A stretch of DNA of 64,000 nt, taken from NCBI RefSeq assembly GCF_036323735.1, contig NC_086031.1, positions 48,679,725 through 48,743,724 of the forward strand. Reading direction: 5' to 3'. This DNA comes from Rattus norvegicus (lineage: Eukaryota; Chordata; Mammalia; Rodentia; Muridae). Numbering within the stretch: position 1 is the stretch's first letter; every line of letters begins with the position of its first letter. The notes under the pieces are model-generated. The model ran no database searches. It was not told the DNA's origin and saw only the letters and a program-made list of their open reading frames with translations. Made by a program: the position numbers and the translations under genes. Of the stretch, positions 57,599-64,000 are shown in pieces.

Positions 57599-58563
57599 GT
57601 GAGTGGCCCTGGTGGCCAGGAGGGTTACAGGGCTAGCCTGAGAGGCCTTTGACAGGCCAGAGGAGGTGGGGAGCCACTGGGATGGGATTGGCTGGCTTCC
57701 TTCTTTGGTCTCAGTTTGGATTTTTCCCCCAGAGGCATGGGCTGGGGAGTATGATCTGGAATTAAGGAAGCCACCAAGGGAGTTTATGTTACATGCCCCA
57801 AGCTACAGGGGCCAAGTCAACTTTAAGTATGACTTTAAAATCCCTACCACCCCTCAAAAGAGGAAGATATAAGGTGAAACAGGATAAAGACATTATTCAG
57901 GGTTTCAGCAGCATTCAGAAACTGCCTTACTTAGGAGTGTGTAAAATGAGGCTTTCTGAACTCCCGGGAAAGACTCTCTGTGTGGAACCAGGTCTGCTTG
58001 CAGGGTCAGCCACATTGGTGGGAGCCAGGACTTCAGGTATCATAGGAAGCAGGGTAGGCATTCTCTAGCCCCTCTGGCTAAGCAAGACCAGCCTTCTGGG
58101 AGAACTAGAGCTCAGAAAACCTACCTCTGAGGACTGTCCCAAGGCTGTGATGAGTATCTGCTAGTTGCGAAAAGATCAAAGTAACCAGAAAACCCCAGCA
58201 ACAGCCTGAACTTATTCCATGTACACTGCGGCTGCTAGCTCAGCAGGCTGTGTCCACAAGGGAGGCAGCCAAGAGCAAGGTACACATACACACACACACA
58301 GACACAGACACACACACACATCACCTCCCTCCACACACATACACACACACATCACACTACACCACACACACACAGGGGGCAGGAGAATGGGGGAACACAC
58401 ACACACATCACACCACACCACACACACACAGGGGGCAGGAAAATGGGAGAGCACACACACACACACAGGGGGCAGGACAATGGGGGAACACACACACACA
58501 CACACACTCACACACTCACACAGGGCAGGAGAATGGGGAACACACACACACATCAAACCACAC

Positions 58564-58597
<34 letters not shown>

Positions 58598-58614
58598 GGG
58601 CAGGAGAATGGGGG

Positions 58615-58655
<41 letters not shown>

Positions 58656-59539
58656 GGCAGGAGAATGGGGGAGTCCCAGTCCCAGCCCACACACGCCCAT
58701 GCTTGGGATGGGGCTGGTGAGGCTCAGAGTGTCTGTGCTGTGCTGTGTCCACAGTGCCCCCCTGGGCTCTGATTGCCATGGCCGTGGTTGCTGGCCTCCT
58801 GCTGCTCACCTGCTGCTTCTGCATCTGTAAGAAGTGCTGCTGCAAGAAGAAGAAAAACAAGAAGGAGAAGGGCAAAGGCATGAAGAACGCCATGAACATG
58901 AAGGACATGAAGGGGGGCCAGGTAGGGGGCTGGGGAGGGGCCGGGCTGAGAGATGAGGCAAGGGCCTCGGGCTCCTCCTCTGTGTGAGCCGTTCCCCTCT
59001 GCACTCTCTAAGCGGGGGCCATAGTCTCCACATGGCGCCACGTGCCAGCATGCGCTCAGCCTGGAAAAGGTGAGAAAGACGGGGACAATGTATGGACTCC
59101 CGAGGAGGCCACTGGGACTAAGTGCTAGACACCATGATGATCATCAGGAAGTCACTGTGGGTAACACTGACTCTTCCTGCCGGGAGATCTGAGGGACAGA
59201 TACACTTGGCTGGGCGGGGTCCGGGCTCAGATGGGTTGGGGGCAGGTTTGAAGGCACCAAGACGGCCATGTGGAATCCATCACTATCAGATGATGATCTG
59301 TCACCCCCTGCCTGTTGGTGTTGGTCTCAGCAGGTCCCTTGGCAAATTGGTGCTTCCTCTAAGTTTAGTCTGGGGCTTCACTGTCCTCTGTTGTCTGTTT
59401 GGGGAATGACTGGGAGAAGTCTTTTCTCAAGGCTTCACACTGAAGGCTGGAAGCAGGGACTGAGCCCCAAAACCAGCCAAGGGTCATGATGGCCTTTGAA
59501 TGCTCCTGTGTCTGTGTGCCTATTGGGCCTCAAAGCGTA

Positions 59540-59589
<50 letters not shown>

Positions 59590-59781
59590 ACGCACATGGG
59601 TATATATGTCTGCCCATGTGTTAGTATGTATATGCATGTGTGTATGCATTATGCATGCATGTGTGTTCCTGTATACATATGTGTGTGCACACATGTGCAC
59701 ATGGATGATGTGCATGCTTGTGTGTGTTAGTATGTATATGCATGTATGCATGTGTATATGCATGCATGTGTGTTCCTGGGC

Positions 59782-59829
<48 letters not shown>

Positions 59830-62800
59830 AACCCAGCCTGGTCTCACCAGGCAGCCACAACTTCAGGGCAGGTGTGGCTGGAAGGACTTTCTCTTATACC
59901 ACTTCCTTCTCTTTCTGCCTCTCTGGACTCGCTCTGTTCCTGACTGGACTACAATCCTGGTATGTCCCATCCAGGTTGGGGAAATCTGGGCCGGGCAAAA
60001 GACTGAGAGGATTTTACAAGGAAAGTGAGCCCCTGCCCCTAGAAGCTGTTTGGCCTGTGGTGTGGTGCCTGACCCCACAGGGAGGAGAGATTCTTGCCCA
60101 AGCCAGAGTCATGTCTTCCAAGTGTGGGGCTGTGGTCTGCCTGGGGGGCCTGTGAGCTGTGGGGGAGCCGAGCCCTGCACAGGCTCAGCTGAATGTTGGT
60201 CACTGTTGCCTGCCTTGTACCCTAAGGCAACACAGGTCCAAGTCTGCGGATCTTCCCAGGGCATCCTCTGGAAGTGCTGAGTCACGCTTTGGGGCAGCTT
60301 CTGCTGCTTTGTGAAGGCCGTTCTGCCTTCTCCTTCCAACTTTCTCCCTACCTGCAGCTCTCCTAGGATGATGACGACGCGGAGACAGGCCTGACTGAAG
60401 GAGAAGGAGAAGGCGAGGAGGAGAAAGAGCCGGAGAACCTGGGCAAATTGCAGTTTTCTCTGGACTATGATTTCCAAGCCAACCAGGTGTGTGTGGCTGG
60501 GCAATGGGGATAGCGTGAGTGGAAGCCGTTACCCTAGAGACAGTCAGGCCTTGTGCCTTTCTGTGGAGCAGGACAGTTGGAAGCCACAGGGCATATGCAT
60601 CTTTAACTTTCGCCATAAACCTCTACTGTGGAAGGTCTTAGATGAACTTGGCTGTTAACTTACTGGCCTGGACCCACTCCCAAGGTTCCCACTTGGGGTG
60701 AGGGTGGGGTGTTGGCAGGAACCCACTGGGACTAGATCTGGTGCTGGAGCAGTCCAGAGACTCAGACATACCCCCTTTTCCACAGCTCACCGTGGGCGTC
60801 CTGCAGGCTGCTGAACTCCCGGCCCTGGACATGGGTGGCACGTCAGACCCTTATGTCAAAGTCTTCCTCCTCCCAGACAAGAAGAAGAAATATGAGACCA
60901 AGGTGCACCGGAAGACACTGAACCCAGCCTTCAACGAAACTTTCACCTTCAAGGTGATGGAAACTGACGATGGCTCTGGCTCTCTCTGCCCCTGGGTTCT
61001 GCACTCCTTGCTCCGGTCCTCAGCCATGGCTGGATCCCTGGGCTGTGTTCAGTCTGGCCCAGCAGCAGGCTGTAGTAGCCTCCCTTCCACCTCACACGCT
61101 GGGTTTTCCAGTCTGCCTTGGTACCCTGTGAGCAACACAGGCCCACACCCTGGGATCGTCCCATAGCATCCCCCCGGGAGTGATGAAGCCACTTTGACCC
61201 TCTCTGTGCCCCACAGGTGCCATACCAGGAGTTAGGAGGCAAAACCCTGGTGATGGCTATCTATGACTTTGACCGCTTCTCTAAGCATGACATCATCGGG
61301 GAGGTGAAAGTGCCCATGAACACGGTGGACCTTGGCCAGCCCATCGAGGAATGGAGAGACCTACAAGGCGGAGAGAAGGAAGAGGTAAGGTCAGAGCGGC
61401 CAGGCTTCTCACCATTTGATGAGGTTGGCTCCGACACACGTATCACAGGGAGAGCAGTGGTTTGAGTCAGGTCTGCCGGTGAAGAGTCTAGTTCCCCGCT
61501 GTCTGGCTGATGATGATCCAAGGGAAGCTGAGGCTTTGGTGCCTTCCTCTAGACGGTACCAGCTGGGAATTAGCTGCCCAACTGAAGTACCTTGTACAGT
61601 GCCTGGCGTCTGTCAAGCAAACTGTGAAATAAGGACGCCATTATCACTTCTTCCCATCAGACTCTGTGCCTCGGTTTACCCACCAGAAAAGCCAGCCTTG
61701 ATTCAATAGGACTCCCCATGTTTGGCTTGTCTTCTAGCTACAGCCATCAACCCCTCATTTGCTGTGTGCTGGAATTCCCATCTCAGCTACTTTGCCAGCA
61801 CCAGTGACCTGTTTCAGCCTATGCGGGGCCCTGAGGAGGTTTGGGGATAAAAGCACTCGGCCTCCTTCTGTTGTCCGAGGTGAAGGTCTGCATACTGGAA
61901 GGAGGGCATGATTGGTTGGTCTTATCCTTACCTTGGCGGCCCCATCCCTGAGAAACTGGGTGCCGGCAGAACCTCAGGTTGGGAGTCCTGAGACCTCCCC
62001 TGCCCAGAGCTGTGCTGCTGTCTGACTCTGAGAACAGGTCTCCCTGGCAACCTGGATTTCTTGTCGGTTACAAAGTGTCCTTGTGCCTTGTCACACACGA
62101 GGTTTAAGGGACATAATACATGGGAAAGGAAGTGCTCTGAGAACCATGCTAAGCCCCACAGCTGACAGCAAAGGATGATGGGGCAGGAGAGATCAAAGAA
62201 GAAGGTCCCCAACCGCTTGGCCGCCCAGCACCTGCTTCTTGTGTCCCTTTCACTCAGCTCGGTGGGGATCTGTGCATACCCAACATCCTCCAGGTCTGCT
62301 AGGTCCCTCCGCTATGGCTTGTCCTCTGCCTTCTTGAATGTCAGCTTCCTAAGGCCGGGACTGCAAACCACAGTGTGAGGTACTGATGTTGGAAGCTGAA
62401 GACCACCTCTGCTTCAGATGTGGGGACTGGTGACTGGGCTGAAATCCCTGCTTTGCCGATCTTGGCAAGATGGGGTCAGCCACACTAGAGGCCACTGGGA
62501 TAGCTGAGGTGACCCGAATCCTGCTTCTTTCCCCCAAACAGCCAGAGAAGCTGGGTGACATCTGTACCTCCTTGCGCTACGTGCCCACTGCTGGGAAGCT
62601 CACCGTCTGTATCCTGGAGGCCAAGAACCTGAAGAAGATGGATGTGGGGGGCCTCTCAGGTGATGCAGAACCACTGCGAGCCACTGTGTGGCAGCAGTGA
62701 GCCAGCCACCGTTCCGAGTCCCCTGGGGAGAATAGAAGGTCTTACCCCATTCTGGTCACAGGCTTTCCAGTCCTCCACAGATGCCTGTCCCTATCTGAGT

Positions 62801-63802
62801 GTCTTCCATAACCTTCTGGCCTTGCTCTGTGGGCCGAGGAAGAGAAGACAGAAAAATGTCATTCTCCAAATGAGCTAACAGCACAGAACTTTTCTCAGGA
62901 AGTGTCGGAAGTGTCAGGGCAGGGCTTAACCCAGTCAGTCTTTCTGCCATGCCATCAGAGTAGGGGACGTTTTTTTCCAGAAGAGGCTGAAGGCTCTGCC
63001 AACTCTGTTCTGGAAGTGGGTGCTGTTGCCTTCAGACTTACTTGACAGTAAATCTGGCATTGGGCTAGCCTGTGCCACAGGATGCTAATGGTAAAGCTTA
63101 CTACCTCTGTTGAGCCTCCTCCGACAACGAGCCTTATAGCTGAGATTTGGCTGTCACTGATCAGACTTGTCACCTTGGGCTGATTGTTTCCCTTGTGTGT
63201 CCTCAGATTCTCATCAGCCAGGTTTGGAAGACTGGATATGCAGGGTCAGGACTCGGTTCAGTCACCTCCTAGCCCAGGCACCTGACCAGTTAGTCCCCAC
63301 CCTTCCTTACAAGGTCTTTCTTTTTTTTTTTTTTTTGTGGTTCTTTTTTTCAGAGCTGGGGACCGAACCCAGGGCCTTGTGCTTCCTAGGCAAGCGCTCT
63401 ACCACTGAGCTAAATCCTCAGCCCCACAAGGTCTTTCTTAAACTCAGAAATTCCCCCAACTTTGTGCACTAGGAGCCCATAAGTGAACAACAGCTAGAGA
63501 CAGCCTAATGCCCTTCCTACCGGTGACCCAGATGACCCCTCTGCTTCTGGGGCTTACTGTCCCTCCTCTGGGCTTCCCAGGGGCCTGGTTCTAGCACAGT
63601 GGAGACCTTGGAGCACGAGGAGGGTTGTCGGGGCTGAGGCACCTCTTGGGTTGGGACTCTCTCTGCAGACCCCTATGTGAAGATCCACTTGATGCAGAAT
63701 GGCAAGAGACTCAAGAAGAAGAAGACGACGGTGAAGAAGAAGACCTTGAACCCCTACTTCAATGAGTCATTCAGCTTCGAGATCCCCTTTGAGCAGATCC
63801 AG
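57412..63802 (+). CDS. Syt2: Synaptotagmin-2, seven coding exons, 3' end outside window
   Basis: Joined exons 57412-57598, 58755-58921, 60367-60486, 60786-60953, 61217-61384, 62542-62659 and 63669-63802 give one open frame of 354 residues. The family protein has 422, so 68 residues lie in a later exon. Order: luminal tail 1-62 with an N-S-T glycosylation sequon at Asn32; membrane span about 64-87; Cys cluster 82-92 followed by a Lys-rich stretch; acidic linker 119-140; C2A about 141-265; start of C2B from about 271. C2A has the five calcium-binding Asp residues at 173, 179, 231, 233 and 239. C2B shows Asp304 and Asp310 and the polybasic KKKK at 325-328. Synaptotagmin-2 sits in synaptic vesicle membranes and triggers fast calcium-dependent exocytosis through phospholipids and SNAREs, mainly in hindbrain, spinal and neuromuscular synapses (family knowledge). 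Syt1 is the closest alternative, but the N-terminal sequence is that of Syt2 as I know it. The gene assignment is near certain; the absence of the last exon is a window-edge effect. Confidence 0.97.
57599..58754 (+). other. Syt2: Syt2 intron 2
   Basis: 1156 nt, GT-AG, phase 1. Unassigned DNA to 58280, then the composite minisatellite. The last 80 nt contain no long pyrimidine run. Confidence 0.9.
58281..58673 (+). repeat. (CA)n plus G-rich composite minisatellite in Syt2 intron 2
   Basis: Six copies of GGGGCAGGAGAATGGGG-type blocks (near 58375, 58431, 58468, 58522, 58597, 58654) separated by CA runs of varying length. It ends about 80 bp before exon 3. Confidence 0.95.
58755..58921 (+). CDS. 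Syt2: Syt2 exon 3: transmembrane span and Cys cluster
   Basis: The acceptor GTCCACAG ends at 58754 and the donor CAG|GTAGGG starts at 58922. Length is 167 nt, phase 1 to 0, encoding residues 63-118. A hydrophobic stretch (about 64-87) is followed by CC-x-C-x-C and CCC motifs, which are palmitoylated in synaptotagmins, and a Lys-rich stop-transfer region. The tract before the acceptor is alternating T/G/C rather than a clean pyrimidine run, so the 3' splice site looks only moderate. Skipping this exon would shift the frame and remove the membrane anchor. Confidence 0.95.
58922..60366 (+). other. Syt2: Syt2 intron 3
   Basis: 1445 nt, GT-AG, phase 0. The GT tracts lie mid-intron; no transposon recognised. 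Confidence 0.9.
59541..59828 (+). repeat. (GT)n tracts in Syt2 intron 3
   Basis: Pure GT at 59541-59588 and 59785-59828, joined by GTGTGCATGCATGTATATG-type DNA. Reverse-complementary in kind to the CA tracts upstream of exon 3. Confidence 0.95.
60367..60486 (+). CDS. Syt2: Syt2 exon 4: acidic linker and start of C2A
   Basis: The acceptor TCTCCTAG ends at 60366 and the donor CAG|GTGTGT starts at 60487. The 120 nt encode residues 119-158, phase 0 to 0. It opens with four Asp and a Glu/Gly-rich stretch, then the first C2A strand (Leu-Gly-Lys-Leu). Being symmetric, the exon could be skipped without a frameshift. Confidence 0.95.
60786..60953 (+). CDS. Syt2: Syt2 exon 5: C2A, first calcium loop and polybasic strand
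   Basis: The acceptor TTTTCCACAG ends at 60785 and the donor AAG|GTGATG starts at 60954. The 168 nt encode residues 159-214, phase 0 to 0. It holds calcium ligands Asp173 and Asp179 (the S-D-P-Y motif) and the KKKK strand at 190-193. The frame stays open through most of the next intron, to a stop at 61164, so intron retention would add about 70 foreign residues and truncate C2A. Confidence 0.96.
61217..61384 (+). CDS. Syt2: Syt2 exon 6: second half of C2A
   Basis: The acceptor GCCCCACAG ends at 61216 and the donor GAG|GTAAGG starts at 61385. The 168 nt encode residues 215-270, phase 0 to 0. It carries calcium-loop 3 with Asp231, Asp233 and Asp239 in [10 protein letters not shown], so all five C2A ligands are present. 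It ends in the acidic hinge between C2A and C2B. Confidence 0.96.
61385..62541 (+). other. Syt2: Syt2 intron 6
   Basis: 1157 nt, GT-AG, phase 0. 61600-61690 resembles an old MIR. No alternative exon with good sites was noticed. Confidence 0.9.
62542..62659 (+). CDS. Syt2: Syt2 exon 7: start of C2B
   Basis: The acceptor CCAAACAG ends at 62541 and the donor TCAG|GTGATG starts at 62660. The 118 nt encode residues 271-309 plus one base of codon 310, phase 0 to 1. It includes the first C2B strands and Asp304, the first C2B calcium ligand. Confidence 0.95.
62660..63668 (+). other. Syt2: Syt2 intron 7
   Basis: 1009 nt, GT-AG, phase 1. It hosts an antisense ID insertion. Confidence 0.9.
63323..63425 (-). 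mobile_element. ID SINE, reverse, in Syt2 intron 7
   Basis: Poly-T tail side first, then AGAGCTGGGGACCGAACCCA and ACTGAGCTAAATCCTCAGCC. ACAAGGTCTTTCTT is duplicated at 63309-63322 and 63426-63439. Confidence 0.95.
63669..63802 (+). CDS. Syt2: Syt2 exon 8: C2B polybasic region
   Basis: The acceptor CTCTGCAG ends at 63668 and the donor CAG|GTGCTT starts at 63803. The 134 nt complete Asp310 and encode residues 311-354. It contains S-D-P-Y-V-K and the polybasic strand (Lys325-328 and Lys332-334) that binds phosphoinositides and SNAREs in synaptotagmins. The remaining C2B strands and three calcium-ligand Asp residues lie in an exon beyond the window. Confidence 0.95.
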
Positions 63803-64000
63803 GTGCTTAATCCTCGAGGGCCTGGGGTTCTTGGGCTCTGAGCTAACCAGACAAGTATGGGGAGTTAGAGGTCAGCCACGGGCCGGGTGCATTCCACTGG
63901 GGAAGGATCTGGATCTGACAGTGCTGGGTGGGACCCTGCATAAGGGCCTCCATTATCTGAACATGAACTACTTTTAAAAAAGTTAGATATTTTTGTATAT

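Noticed and set aside
58212..58830. Frames of 160-200 codons on both strands overlapping Syt2 intron 2 and exon 3
   Set aside because: Explained by the CA/G-rich array. The real exon uses a different frame bounded by GT-AG.
59486..60028. 180-codon Cys/Val-rich frame
   Set aside because: Translation of GT repeats in Syt2 intron 3.

Overview
The window is rodent nuclear DNA, most probably rat (Rattus norvegicus). Four tRNA-Ala-type ID SINEs, three of them bounded by target-site duplications of 14-15 bp, sit among B1, B2 and B3 SINEs, rodent L1 tails, rodent LTR elements and long (CA)n tracts. There are no bacterial-style operons, phage genes or CRISPR arrays. Only one protein-coding gene can be supported: synaptotagmin-2 (Syt2), on the + strand. 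Seven coding exons lie between 57395 and 63802 and encode residues 1-354 of an expected 422. The last exon, which completes the C2B domain, lies past the right edge. Every junction is GT-AG and every phase closes.

Layout. 1-24.1 kb is repeat-rich DNA upstream of the proposed Syt2 promoter: a solo LTR with an internal minisatellite (0.33-0.82 kb), a 1.05 kb CA-rich array (2.05-3.1 kb), a full-length non-coding LTR retrotransposon with a 6-bp target-site duplication (7.18-9.43 kb), a local duplication (12.3/13.2 kb) and a repeat-poor block (17.9-23.3 kb) holding a homeodomain-motif cluster and a CTCF-like site. 24.1-24.65 kb is the only CpG-dense stretch. It carries an inverted CCAAT box, a GC box, an RE1-like pair of half-sites and a GTAAGA donor at 24649, and is proposed as a Syt2 5' non-coding exon. 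24.65-57.39 kb would then be intron 1, with ancient MIR/L2 pieces, SINEs, two abutting L1 tails, polypyrimidine tracts and a minisatellite built of 3'-splice-site-like units. 57.4-64 kb is the compact coding part of Syt2.

Syt2 encodes a synaptic-vesicle calcium sensor: a glycosylatable luminal N-terminus, one membrane span with a palmitoylation-type cysteine cluster, an acidic linker, and tandem C2 domains that bind calcium, phospholipid and SNAREs to trigger fast transmitter release. Exon 3 encodes the membrane span. It is flanked by a (CA)n/G-rich minisatellite upstream and (GT)n tracts downstream, which could pair in the transcript. I consider this the most interesting structural feature here.

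Limits: repeat families were assigned by eye from remembered consensus features. Boundaries of old repeats (MIR, L2, B3) are approximate. The transcription start and exon 1 are inferred from sequence signals only. I saw no undescribed gene system.
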